DNA of 25,827 nt from Schoenoplectus triqueter (Eukaryota; Streptophyta; Magnoliopsida; Poales; Cyperaceae). The position numbers were made by a program, and so were the translations under genes. Positions 1-12,077 of the stretch are shown in pieces. How positions within the stretch are numbered: position 1 is the stretch's first letter; every line of letters starts with the position of its first letter. The notes under the pieces were generated by a model that was not told where the DNA came from, did not search any database, and worked only from the letters and a program-made list of their open reading frames with translations. Location: the NCBI GenBank assembly GCA_964058805.1, contig CAXKVV010000699.1, positions 1 to 25,827 of the forward strand. Direction: 5' to 3'.

Positions 1-111
1 TAAATTTTACATAATCCAGCTAATTAAATTTCAACCATTTTATCAAAATTATTTTAACCGTTCAATTTTTTATGATGTACTGGATCAATTATCTTATTTG
101 ATAATGTGCAG
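1..111 (+). other. 3' part of CRK intron 1
   Basis: This AT-rich stretch ends in a good 3' splice acceptor (ATAATGTGCAG at 101-111), directly before the transmembrane exon of the kinase gene. CRK genes normally carry one long first exon with the signal peptide and two DUF26/Gnk2 domains. That exon is not in the window and must lie upstream if the gene is complete. Confidence 0.7.
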
Positions 112-2803
<2,692 letters not shown>

Positions 2804-3207
2804 ATTGCTTAGGGATTTGGTTTCCCCTTTTTCAGAACAGCTAGCCTTCCTATTTTTTTTTCGTTTATGTTTTTAAAAAAAAAGTTTCTACTTCACTGCT
2901 AAAAAAAATGAATCAATAAGGACTAATGAGAATAGCACTTGAGTTAGAATTACTGAAGTTATTATATCAGTTGTGCAGTTCTATTTGTAATTCATTTGCT
3001 TTATAAATCCGGCTTGATGCAGTATTATTTTTTACAAGAATTGTTTATTACCAAAATGTGGTTTTCTTCTAATAAGTATTTTCAAATTTCAAAATGGAAT
3101 TTATAGTTTACTCCAAAAAAAATAAATTTATAAAACATCTATAACTATTGATAATTCAACTTGAACCTTTTTCTCAAAAAAAAATTCATCCTGAACTAAT
3201 AAAAAAA
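2804..3207. other. 3' flank of CRK gene, no gene seen
   Basis: AT-rich sequence with homopolymer runs. It must include the kinase 3'UTR. No strong canonical AATAAA lies close behind the stop; AATCAATAAGG near 2910 is the nearest candidate. I see no coding region. Confidence 0.6.
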
Positions 3208-3311
3208 TGATAAATTTAATTTGGAAATTTGAATTGGTGTCCATTTTTTTCCTTTTGTCAGCAAAAAAAAATCGACACCAACTAATTCCAATTTTCAAAT
3301 TAAATTTATCA
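3208..3311. repeat. 104-bp near-perfect inverted repeat (hairpin)
   Basis: The left arm 3208-3250 starts TGATAAATTTAATTTG. The right arm 3265-3311 reads, as its reverse complement, TGATAAATTTAATTTG followed by a close match through GGTGTC and a T run. The arms differ by a 4-bp insertion and a few substitutions, and the loop is about 14 bp. It could be a tiny foldback MITE or the source of a hairpin RNA. No target duplication is obvious, and the open frame across it is a by-product of the repeat. Confidence 0.75.
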
Positions 3312-4459
3312 GACTTCTTCATCTTTCCTTAAAAGAAGACCAAACAATAGGACTTCATAATTACAATTCCAAAATAAATTTATCAGTGCAGTATATATAA
3401 ATTAATAATTCACACTTGATGGCATTGAAACTATTACAGAAAATTCAGATCATAACTACGATGCAACCCTAGAGAGTTATGGTTAAATACTGACTCTTAA
3501 TCTTAATTCATTCAAAAAAAATATCGACTCTTAAGTCATCATCAATCATTGAGAAACGAACATCTCAAAATTTTTGATGTAGCAGGCAAAAAATGCAATA
3601 TAAATTTTATTAAATCAAATAAAAAAAAGAGTTGGTACTGTTAAAAAAATAGAAAGAAAAGTGAAAAAAAAATACAAAACAAAATAGGAGAAATTGAAAT
3701 ACAAGTAAAATAAAATAAAATAAAAATAAGATACAAGCTTGAATGCTCGATCCATCTATCAATTGTCATGTTCGCAGTTCGCTCCCATGCTGTGCGACTG
3801 GACTTCCCAAACTCTATCAGGACCTGCAGCGTGATTTCTGAACCCGTATTGCCTTACATGTCGCAGTCCCTATGACATCTTTTTATATTCTTAATTTTTA
3901 ATTCGGAATAATATTTTCATTATATTAAAATAAATCGATATTCACAGCCACTGTGAAGAAATAAAACTAATAATTTGTAACATCAATTAGGATCTGGTGC
4001 AGATCTATGTATAGATAAGTTCCGGTCAGTGTTTGAACTTGATTTTTAAAATATATGTAAAGTAATATTTTTTTCTTCTGAATTAGAAAATATAGTTCAA
4101 AACTACATTGTCTAGATTTAATTTAAAAAATTATGTCTTTCACATCAAAATTTTGAGAATTTAATATCAGCCTAGTTAACGTGCTGGATCCACCACTAAT
4201 GTTAACTGTAAAATCTCTATGGTCTCGCCACTTTTCAGTTGACACATTCTTCTTTAGTCATTTTATTTACTGATCTACCTCCGTATCTATGTTGTACGGG
4301 TATAGGTGTGGTATCGTATCTGATATGGTGCGGACGCGGTAATACAGGAATTTAAAAAATCTTAGAATACAAATGCGGCTATATATAAATTATATATATA
4401 ATTAATTTTATATAATATATACAAATGAAATGTTGCATGATTGAAAAAAAAAAGATTAT
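3312..4459. other. Intergenic, no gene recognised
   Basis: Low-complexity A-rich tracts occupy 3600-3735 (AAAAT-type runs). A short stretch of more balanced composition follows at 3740-3880, and AT-rich sequence after that. No open frame here shows recognisable protein similarity. Around 4280-4370 there is TATCGTATC/CGGTATAGG-type sequence resembling the subterminal repeats of the small hAT-like element further on, but no termini could be defined. Confidence 0.5.
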
Positions 4460-4867
4460 GAAATTAGGAGTTTGTCTATCATGTTTTCGTTAGTAACGAA
4501 TCAAAATTTAATTTTTCATTCTCAAAATTTTATTTAAGTAGCTCAATAAAATTTTTATATCATAATCTTGTGGTATACTAATTTTCATCGTGATTGATAT
4601 TAGTTTACTAGGCTTAATGAATTTTAGAATATAAGCTTTTTTGATATATAATTTTTATTATTTTTCTATTATTTTAAGGCTATATTTCAAAAATCATTTA
4701 GTATAGTAAACTAACTTCAAACACGATGAAATTTAGTATTCAATGAGATTATGATATAAAGATTTTTATTGAGCTATTTAAATTAAAATTTTAAGCGTAA
4801 AAAATTAAAATTTAAATTGTTAATATTTTAATTAAAATATTAACGGAAACATAAAACTCATGAAATC
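4460..4867. mobile_element. Foldback MITE-like element with arms of about 180 bp
   Basis: The left arm (about 4460-4640) and right arm (about 4673-4867) are inverted copies. Shared blocks include TAGCTCAATAAAA, ATATCATAATCT and TTCATCGTG, in opposite order and orientation, with a central loop of about 30 bp. The outer ends show GAAATTAGGAGTTT against GATTTCATGAGTTTT. There is no coding capacity. Long arms with an AT-rich body fit a non-autonomous foldback or Mutator-like MITE. The target duplication was not resolved, so the ends are approximate. Confidence 0.6.
4819..4844. repeat. Perfect 26-bp palindrome in the MITE right arm
   Basis: The half-site GTTAATATTTTAA is followed directly by its exact reverse complement with no spacer. 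It is absent from the left arm of the foldback element, so it arose after the arms diverged or by local templated repair. Confidence 0.8.
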
Positions 4868-4929
4868 AGAAATAGTATAAGATGGAAACGAAAAAGACGA
4901 AAGATTGTAAGATTATAAAAAAAATAAAA

Positions 4930-5640
4930 TGTTATAGCTGTCACAAGATGGCTATTTGTGTAGTGGTTAGGCATTAGCCCACTTAGAGCTCAGTAGGATT
5001 GAATCCGAAGTGTGTCCCAACTAGAGTTATAAAAAAATCCGGACGGGTCATACCCGACCCGTTGAATCCGTGGCCATGACCCGTCCCGCCCCGACCCGTG
5101 ACCTAATCCGTCAAACCCGTGACCCGTTAGAACCGACGGGTCTAGCACGGGCGCGGGCAAAAAAATTTCAAAAAAACCCGTACTAGACCCGACCTGTTTT
5201 GGACCCGACCCGACCCGCCCAACCCGTGCAAACCCGGAAAAATTCAAAAAAATATGGAAAAAATTATTTTTTGGTAAAAAATATAAATAATTATATATTT
5301 TAAATATTCTTAATAATTATTTTTGAATTTTTCGGAAATTTTGAGAATTTATTTGAATTTTATTGGGTTATTTTTGAATTTTGAAAAAAAAAACCTTGGA
5401 CGCGACCCGCCCCACCCTTGGACCCGACCCGCCCCGCCCCGCTGACCCGTCCGACCCGACGGGTCTAGGACGGATCGCGGCCAAACCCCCCAAAATGGAC
5501 CCGTCCTAACCCGTCCCGTGAAAACTCGTTGACCCGTCCCGACAAAACCCGTCGACCCGTGCAAACCCGTCCCGACCCGACCCGTTTTTAATACTCTAGC
5601 CCCAACTCCTAGGATCGAATCCCGCGTCCCTTTCATTTAA
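4930..5640 (+). mobile_element. Possible tRNA-derived SINE remnant, interrupted by the 577-bp hAT element
   Basis: Outside the hAT insertion, the sequence has GTGTAGTGGTTAGGC (box A-like, about 4958-4972). Two box B-like strings follow: GGATTGAATCC at 4997-5007 and, after the insertion, GGATCGAATCCCGCG near 5612. The spacing of the first pair is tRNA-like. No poly(A) tail or target duplication was found, so this could also be a diverged tRNA-like fragment. Confidence 0.35.
5022..5598 (-). mobile_element. 577-bp non-autonomous hAT element (deletion derivative)
   Basis: It starts TAGAGTTATAAAAAAATCC and ends TTTTTAATACTCTA, forming terminal inverted repeats. It is flanked by 8-bp duplications GTCCCAAC (5014-5021) and GCCCCAAC (5599-5606), with one mismatch. 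Both subterminal regions are packed with GACCCG/CGGGTC hexamers. Its left 200 bp match the reverse complement of the right end of the 4.6-kb element, for example the shared block GTTAGAACCG...GGGTCTAGCACGGGC. Its right part matches the reverse complement of that element's left end (CGCGGCCAAACCCCC block). It is therefore the same family with the transposase region deleted, lying in the opposite orientation. Confidence 0.88.
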
Positions 5641-5778
5641 TTTTGATTTTAACAATTTTGTTCCTAAATTTGTTGTGGCTCGAAGGTTGCAGCAACTGTG
5701 TAGTCATTGAACAATTCTGATACCAAGACGCACCTAAGGGCCCAGACACTGATCATGTTGTTGCTTCCTCTAAACCAA
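5607..5778. other. Host spacer between the two hAT elements
   Basis: This 172-bp unique-looking stretch has no gene. On the minus strand it contains TTGGTATCAGA near 5718, which matches the start of a typical plant LTR-retrotransposon primer-binding site. With no LTR beside it, that is only a hint of an older fragment. Confidence 0.5.
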
Positions 5779-5798
5779 GGCGCATCTAGTGTATTAAA

Positions 5799-6026
5799 AT
5801 CCGGACGGGTCGGGTCGGGTCGGGACGGGTTATGGCGGGTCAGCGGGTTTTGACGGGACGGGTCGGGATGGGTCAACGGGTTACGGCGGGGCGGGTTAGC
5901 ACGGGTCTAATTTGGGGGTTTGGCCGCGACCCGTCCTAGACCCGTCGGGTTGGACGGGTCGGCAGGTTGGGACGGGGCGGGTCCAACGCCAGGGCGGGTC
6001 GGGACGGGTTGGCGGGTCAAAAATAT
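5799..6026. repeat. Left subterminal CGGGTC array of the hAT element
   Basis: More than a dozen CGGGTC/CGGGTT/GACGGG hexamers lie in about 230 bp, mostly in one orientation, with a short inverted block (GACCCGTCCTAGACCC near 5929-5944). This GC-rich island is surrounded by AT-rich DNA. In the hAT family, short subterminal repeats of this type are transposase binding sites; that role here is inferred. Confidence 0.8.
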
Positions 6027-6160
6027 TTTTTTTTTAAATTCTGAAAAATTCAAATAAATTCTAAAAAATTCCGAAAAATTCAAAAATAAAGACTAAAAAT
6101 ATTAAAAAAAATAAAAACTTATATTCTTGACCAATAAATTTTATTTTATTTATTTTGTCT

Positions 6161-6533
6161 TTTTTTTTAAATTCAAAAATAATCAAATAAATTATAAAAA
6201 ATTATAAAAACTGAAAATAATTATTGAAAAATTAAATGATATGACTTAAAATAAATTGAAATAAAATTTTAAATGATATAAAAAATTATTTTATTTTGTT
6301 GTCATTTTTTTTCAAAGTTCGAAAATAATCAACAAAAATTGAAATAAATTATAAAAAATCGAAAATAATTATTGAAAAATTAAATTAAATCTTAAATGAT
6401 ATGACTTAAAATAATTGAAATAAAATTTTAAATGATATAATAAAATTATTTTATTTTTTTGCCATTTTTTTTCAAAGTTCAAAAATAATCAAATAAAATT
6501 AAATAAATTTTAGAAAATCAAAAATAATTATAA
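6161..6533. repeat. Tandem triplication of about 150-160 bp inside the hAT element
   Basis: Units begin near 6161, 6307 and 6469 with a T run followed by (C)AAAGTTC/AAATTC and AAAATAATCAA. The shared interior block ATGATATGACTTAAAAT occurs at about 6237 and 6397. It lies between the transposase stop codon and the left array, so it is non-coding filler. Confidence 0.7.
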
Positions 6534-6551
6534 ATAAAGTTACCCTCCTTC

Positions 6552-6600
6552 TTTATTCCGGGCTTGGGACCGGCTATGTAATACATAGGCGGAGTTCTAA
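6552..6600. other. GC-richer inverted repeat in AT-rich hAT filler
   Basis: The arms CCGGCTATGTA and TACATAGGCGG (6569-6592) can pair as a short hairpin, 110-160 bp beyond the transposase stop. Composition differs sharply from the flanks. It could be a 3'-end or termination structure of the transposase transcript, or a captured fragment; the sequence does not decide. Confidence 0.4.
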
Positions 6601-6713
6601 CTTTTTATTCGTTAGTAAAGTTTATTGAAAAAAATCAAATAAGGATTGTAAATGCTAGAAAAATTTTAAAAATAGAGGAAAAAATATAAAATATAAGTGT
6701 TTAAAAATACCAT

Positions 6714-9292
6714 CTAAATATTCGAGTTCATATACCATAGCTCATTTTCGGGCATACCATCTGAGTCTCCATCTGCTTCTGTCATAAATTCACCGGATGA
6801 TTGTTCTACGGGTGCATGTTGATTACGTTGTTCTGCATCAAACCAATCTTTCAAGCATATGAGTCGTTCGAATGTCTTTGCACCCAATCTGCTGCGTTTA
6901 TCTGTTAGTATCATGTTTGCTGAACTAAAACAGGATTCGGAAGGGACGGTTGACACGGGCACGGCAAATATATCACGTGCCATCATGGCGAGAGTTGGAT
7001 ATGTATTTTCATTCCTCTTCCAATAACCAAGGATGTCAATACCGTCAGGTTCCATACTTCCTAAACAATAGCTAACTAATTCATTCATATTAGTTTGTAT
7101 TTGTGAGTCGTCATCTTCCTCCAAGTCTCACAATAATGCAGACCGACTATTGTTCCTAACATATTTAAAAAAAATATTAGTCTCATAATATTATAATAAT
7201 ATAATGAGTTTGAATATTGTAAATATGTTAGAATTTAGTACCTAATATTACGAGGATTCGAAGAAGATGGATGATTCGTTTGGTTTGTATGAAGTTGGGT
7301 GTTGTATAGGTTAAACATTTCTTCCAATGCGGATGTCACACGTTGTTCCTCCCCGATATGTGGTAAATTTAGATTCTTCTTATACTGTTCAAGCAATCTT
7401 ATAGTATACTTCTTCTTGAATGAAGGATGGAGACAGTTTGCAAGAATTGTAACGAGAGGAACTTCATCCCAATATTTTAGGAATTTCTCTCTCATGGCTT
7501 CTATAATTAGTGACAGAGGTGAGTCACCGTGCACGTCCTCCGCGATTCGACGAAGATCTATATTATCAAAATCATGGTACACCTTGAAAAAAATAAAATA
7601 AATTAGTAATGAAATAACTTAAAATTTGTAACGAAATAAATACAAGACGAAAAAAACAAACCTTGGATATCAAATAGAGATGTTGAAGCAATTGATGAAC
7701 GGATGGTATGTACGAGCATGATAGTTGGACGGTTGCGTTGAAAAAAACTTCTAAAAATGTGTGAAGTTGTTCGAGTTGATCCCATTCTTCCATGGAGCAT
7801 AATAAGGGTAATCCCTCGGGTGAATTACGTAGGATCTCACTTATAGCATGTTTGTATGGAAGGACACGGTGTATGATTCTATATGTTGAATTCCAACGTG
7901 TATCTATGTCCCACGGTACTCTTAACTTGCTCAAATTTAATCGTCCACACAAGGCATGAAAATCTTATTTTCTTATATTGTTAGAATAAATATGATGAAG
8001 ACCATCTTTAAATTTACAAATTAAATTATTGACGGAAGTTGTCTTCAAACCCGCCTTAACAGTTAAACTAAGAATATGACATGCACATTTTTGATGAAAC
8101 ATTCTACCATCCAAAATTGGGTTTAGTGCACGTGTGAAATAATCAATAGATTTAATATTGTTGCTTGCATTATCAAAAGAAATTGAAAATATTTTATTCT
8201 CTAAATCTCTTTTCAAATTATACTCATGCAATACATTTATAATGACTTGATAAATAATTTGTGCGGTGTGCGGATAATTCATGGTTCGAAAACTTAATAC
8301 TTTTTTTTGTAAAATCCAATCATGATCAATATAATGGGCGGTAACACAACTATAACTAAGACCATGTTTACCGGCGGTCCATATATCAGATGTAATTGAT
8401 ATTTTATTTGTTGCAACCGCAAATATGGCCAATAATTCACTTTTTCGTTCAACATATTATTTTTTTAACTCAGATACCATTTTGTTATGATGAAACCTTT
8501 TGTATAATGGTTGACCACAACCTCTAATTACCAATCGAGCAAAATCGGTACAATATGCCATACTTATTGGTTGTTCTTTTTTTGCTATGTATCGAGCAAA
8601 CTCATTTAACATTTTTTTTCGTCATATTTGACAAGAGTTCTAGTACCGTCCGAGTTCAAACAACTTTGTACCATACGGGTATCGGGTCTTTCTTGGGGTT
8701 CTTCATTTTTTGCTATATGTTTATCGGCATGTTTTTTAAATTGACTTAAACCATTTTTTATTACATAATTGTACGAAGTTTTGCAATTACTTACCTTACA
8801 TCGTGCATTGATTAGAACACCGTCGGGACCTAAAGTTTGTTCATAATAGCGTCACCAAGGTGCATCATAAGTTGGGGGAGCTCTCTTCCTTCTCTTGTCA
8901 GCTCCAGATTCGATCGGGGATTCCGGGACGCTTGAGTCGGGTGTTGGTGTGGAACATCCCGCACTCGTTGGATGTAACGGTGGAAGTCCGCCACTAATTG
9001 TTGCATCGGTATTATATTGGGAACTTGACGGATATTGAGAACTTGACGGAAATGAGGTCGAACCTTGTCCGGCACTAAAGGAAGTGATTTGCGGGTTGTA
9101 ATTAGGATCAACATGTGGTTGTGATGGATAATATTGTTGTGATGGAATTTGTTGATAATAAGGATGCGGAGGGTTAGGATTTTGTTGATAGTATGGGTTC
9201 GGAGGGTTAGAACGTGGCATTTCTTCACCAAAAATTTCAACGTTCAATCGATGTGCCATTTCTTCGGCTTGAGAGGGATTGGGAGATGCCAT
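6714..9292 (-). pseudogene. hAT transposase (BED zinc finger + RNase H-like core + hAT dimerisation), broken
   Basis: The enzyme would cut and paste the surrounding element. Reading on the minus strand from ATG at 9292, the order is as follows. A Pro/Ser/Tyr/Gln-rich N-terminus ends in KRRKRAPPTYDAPW. Next is a BED-type zinc finger (RCKVSNC ... KKHADKH). The catalytic core has TSDIWTAGKHG, SFDNASNN, CACHILSLTVKAGL and DTRWNSTYR. Last is the C-terminal dimerisation domain (YPTLAMMARDIFAVP, PSESCFSSANMILTDKRSRL). Introns fit at 7583-7661 and 7156-7241 and keep frame. Lesions: in-frame stops at 8852-8854 (TGA, just before the zinc finger), 8457-8459 (TAA), 7965-7967 (TAA) and 7128-7130 (TGA), plus a frameshift at the homopolymer 8612-8619. 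At least the two TGA stops could come from CGA by cytosine deamination. The gene is not functional as written. Confidence 0.92.
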
Positions 9293-9301
9293 TTGATATT
9301 G

Positions 9302-9726
9302 CTAAAAAAATATTAAAAAAAATATAATGAATGCTAAATTGACAAAAAATAATGATAAAAAACAATGTAATAAAAAAATAAAGAATATAATAGAAAAACA
9401 ATGATAAATAAATAATGTAACAAAAAATAAAGAATATAACAAAAAAACTAATTAAAATAAACTAATGATAAAAAAATTAAAGAATGTAAATATTTATTTA
9501 AAAAACTTAATCATTAAATAATATTTTATAAAAAATAACTAATTATTATAAATTAAAAATATAAGTAATTACAAAAAAATAAAGAATGTAATAAAAACTA
9601 ATTAAAAGAAACGAATGACAAAAAAGAGTGCAAATATTTATTTAAAAAACTAATTATTAAAAAATATAAACTAATTATAAATTAATAATTATAAAATATA
9701 ATATATACTAATAAGTAATAACTAAC
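9302..9726 (-). other. Putative 5'UTR intron of the transposase gene
   Basis: On the minus strand a donor AAAG|GTTAGT at 9727/9726 and an acceptor TTTTTTTAG at 9302 lie just upstream of the transposase ATG. The interval is extremely AT-rich and contains a diverged internal duplication (blocks with AATATTTATTTAAAAAACT near 9490 and 9640). A leader intron would place the transcript start near 9985, consistent with the TATA box. Confidence 0.55.
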
Positions 9727-10014
9727 CTTTTTTTTGTCGGAATCGAAAGATTGTCGAAAGCCCGAAACTTTAAGACGAATTAACGATAAATAATATAACG
9801 AATTGCTAAATTGACAATAATAACTAAATAACACTAATATAAATATTTTTAATTTTTTTTCTGGATAATGTAACAAAATTACTATAATAATATAATTAGA
9901 GAATTGCTAATATCAAAAGATTAACGAATTAACGAGAGAGAGGTTGGTTTGGAGAATTGAGAAGAGAGATAGAGTGAAGTTGTTTGTGTGAGGATATGAG
10001 ATGAAATGGGGTGG

Positions 10015-10022
10015 TATTTATA
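10015..10022 (-). promoter_or_regulatory. TATA box of the hAT transposase
   Basis: TATAAATA on the minus strand lies 400 bp inside the right end of the element, directed toward the transposase. It is followed by a CT/AC-rich leader (CTCACACAAACAACTTCACT) typical of plant 5'UTRs. Confidence 0.65.
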
Positions 10023-10097
10023 GGAAAAAAATTGAATTATGATTATTTATTTTTTTTCGATTTTTTTTTTAATTTTTGAATTTTTTTGAATAACAGC

Positions 10098-10409
10098 GGG
10101 TTTAACGGGTCGGACGGGTCGGGTTGGACGGGTAAAGTGGGTCGGGTCAGATGGGTAAAGTGGGTCGGGTCGGACGGGTTTGATTCCCGGGTTTCCCGGG
10201 TCGGGTCGGGGCGGGTCGGGCACGGGTTATCCTGGGTTTGGCGGGTCGGGTCGGGTCTAACACGGGTTTTTTTCAAATTTTTTTGCCCACGCCCGTGCTA
10301 GACCCACCGGTTCTAACGGGTCATGGGTCCGACTGGTTTGAGCACGGGACGGGTCGGGGCGGGTCGCGGCCACGGATCGGACGGGTCGGGTCTGACCCGG
10401 TCGGGTTTT
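10098..10409. repeat. Right subterminal CGGGTC array of the hAT element
   Basis: About 300 bp are rich in CGGGTC/GACGGG repeats, with a spacer containing GCCCACGCCCGTGCTAGACC. The outer half is the reverse complement of the left part of the 577-bp derivative. It is the counterpart of the left array and probably part of the transposase recognition region. Confidence 0.8.
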
Positions 10410-10429
10410 TTTAATACTCTAGGCGCATC

Positions 10430-10995
10430 CAAAATGCAATGTGGAGTATCATGACGTATCGGAGATTAAATTCATCGGTCAAACGAAATAAAATAATTTG
10501 ATATATTACGTGACGTATCGGATATGTATTCAAATCATATTCAGAGCGCACTCGTATTTGATCCATATCGGAGTAATATAGGTCCGTATGAAAGAAATTC
10601 CGATAACAAAAAAAACTAAAAGAAATTAAGATGACTATCACCTCCGTATGTGAGACGCTGGTAAGGGCTAGAGACGTAATTAAGTGAAGTCAGCAAAACA
10701 AATCCCATCAGTACTCTTTTTCTTACACGAAATTGCTTATGCTTTCTCGCCAGTCGCCTCACACGAAATTGCTTATGCTTTCTCGCCAGTCGCCTCACAC
10801 GAAATTGCTTATGCTTTCTCGTCAGTCGCCTCACAAGAATAGCGTCCAAATTTGCTGTTGTTCCAAATTTCCTGTCATTGAACAGAAAAATAGAAAGACT
10901 CACACACTATCAACCGATCTCTGTTCTCTTTCTCTATCTAAAAAAAGAAAGAACTAACTAACGCTCTATCAGCACTTCTATTTTGTTTCGATTAG
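10430..10995. other. Non-genic flank with tandem repeat
   Basis: Sequence right of the hAT target duplication. GACGTATCGGA-type strings recur at about 10454 and 10513, and a 36-bp tandem repeat follows. A minus-strand frame crosses it and reads a basic 12-residue repeat (RRLARKHKQFRV), but it has no other coding signs and I do not call it a gene. Confidence 0.5.
10725..10832. repeat. 3 x 36-bp tandem repeat
   Basis: The unit starts ACACGAAATTGCTTATGCTT, at 10725, 10761 and 10797, with nearly identical copies (one C/T difference, CGCC/CGTC, in the last). Low divergence indicates recent slippage or unequal exchange. Confidence 0.9.
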
Positions 10996-11609
10996 CTGGG
11001 GTATAAACGAATAGTAAAATATTTGATTTTATTTGTGATTCGATCTGAAAAATAATAAAAAGTATTCGATTCATATTTATATCCGACGATATTTGTATCT
11101 ATATTCGAAAATTTTAGTAGAAATGATACGGTTTGACTATTGTATATCCGTATCCGACCGTTTAGCTATTATCTATTAATATCCGACATTATCCAAGAAT
11201 ATTCGATCTGATTTTATCTGAATAATATCTAAAAATTCCCATTATATATATTTTTGTTAGATTTTTAGCGTACATTATAAATTTAATTAATTTTACATTT
11301 AATATATGTGAATGTATCATATTTTTATAATTCATTAATGCATTTGAACTATTAATATAAATGATAATTAATATTTAACTTTTATAATTAATATTTAATT
11401 TTTATACGTATATAATTATTTTTAATGATACATATAATATTTTTATTTAATATTTGAAATATATCTGATCCGTATCCGGATATCCGTTGAATATCTAATC
11501 CGTATCTGTATCCGAGACTATCCATATCTGAATCAGTATCAGAAAATTATAACAGATATAGATACAACAAGATCAGTATTCATCTGTATTCAATCTGTTT
11601 ACACACCTA
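10996..11609. mobile_element. Small non-autonomous hAT-like element (about 614 bp)
   Basis: The left end CTGGGGTATAAACGAATAG and the reverse complement of the right end, TAGGTGTGTAAACAGATTG, are related. They resemble the GGGGTGTAAAC ends common in plant hAT MITEs. Subterminal TATCCGTATCCG and ATCCGACGATA-type repeats occur near both ends around an AT-rich core. Flanking octamers TCGATTAG and CTAATTAG agree at 5 of 8 positions, all mismatches being transitions, so the target duplication is weak. No coding region. Confidence 0.55.
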
Positions 11610-11931
11610 CTAATTAGTGGATATATCACCTAGATTCTATATCTGATTGCACTATGAAATCCTTCCCAGTGTAGTAGTAGCCGTAGAGAAGCCTTTTTGA
11701 GCACAAAATGAAATTTGAGATCTAAATTTTTATTTTCCTCCAAGAAGAACTGTAATATTAGGTGCAATTAACATGAAAATATAAATTTGGTCTAAGCTGT
11801 GGGTTTTTATGGTCCCTATTTTATTTGGCAAATATTAAATCTCATTTGTGAAACATTGAGAAACTTGACACACAACTTAGACATGAATTAAGATTCCCAA
11901 TTTGAACTAATTTTAATGTTAAATTTTGCAG
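11610..11931 (+). other. Remnant of CRK paralogue intron 5
   Basis: Non-coding sequence ends in AATGTTAAATTTTGCAG, closely resembling the 3' end of intron 5 of the intact kinase gene (ATGTTAAATGTTATTCTGCAG). The acceptor before the exon 6 remnant is intact. I found no trace of exons 1-5 upstream. Confidence 0.55.
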
Positions 11932-12077
11932 TGGGTATGTGGCGCCGGAGTATGCAATGCACGACTCATTTGGGTCAGATTTGTATCGTTTTGGTCTTTT
12001 ACACTTTAGAGATCTTAATTGGTAGAGGAAACTTTGGCACACTTGATGGTGAGAATGGTGAAGACTTATTAAGCTTG
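11932..12077 (+). pseudogene. CRK pseudogene, exon 6 remnant (kinase subdomains VIII-IX)
   Basis: It is homologous to exon 6 (2079-2229) of the upstream kinase. It reads GYVAPEYAMH then SDLYRFG. After a 6-bp deletion and a single-base frameshift near 11995, TLEILIGRGNFGTLDGENG continues in another frame. The 5' splice site is destroyed: the intact gene has TTG|GTAAG and this copy has TTG|TTAAG (12078-12079 TT instead of GT). Exons upstream are missing. Together with the fragment at 23906-24306 it forms one dead tandem paralogue. Confidence 0.9.

Larger units (their letters stand above)
5787..10421 (-). mobile_element. 4,635-bp hAT transposon with perfect 8-bp target duplication
   Basis: Termini are TAGTGTATTAAAATCCGGAC on the left and ...TTTTTTTAATACTCTA on the right, inverted repeats with few mismatches. 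The 8-bp sequence GGCGCATC occurs exactly on both sides (5779-5786 and 10422-10429). Eight-bp duplications and TAG-type ends are hAT hallmarks. Inside are GC-rich subterminal arrays of CGGGTC/GACCCG, a spliced transposase gene on the minus strand and AT-rich filler. The perfect duplication suggests a fairly recent insertion, or lost excision ability, yet the transposase frame is broken. If a functional copy exists elsewhere, it could act on these ends. Confidence 0.93.

Noticed and set aside
5700..5730. LTR-retrotransposon primer-binding site (TTGGTATCAGA on the minus strand)
   Set aside because: The match is good, but no LTR, polypurine tract or coding remnant lies beside it in this short spacer.
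4990..5876. Gly/Arg- or Pro/Arg-rich frames over the hAT ends
   Set aside because: They translate the CGGGTC/GACCCG subterminal repeats of the transposons and have no independent coding evidence.
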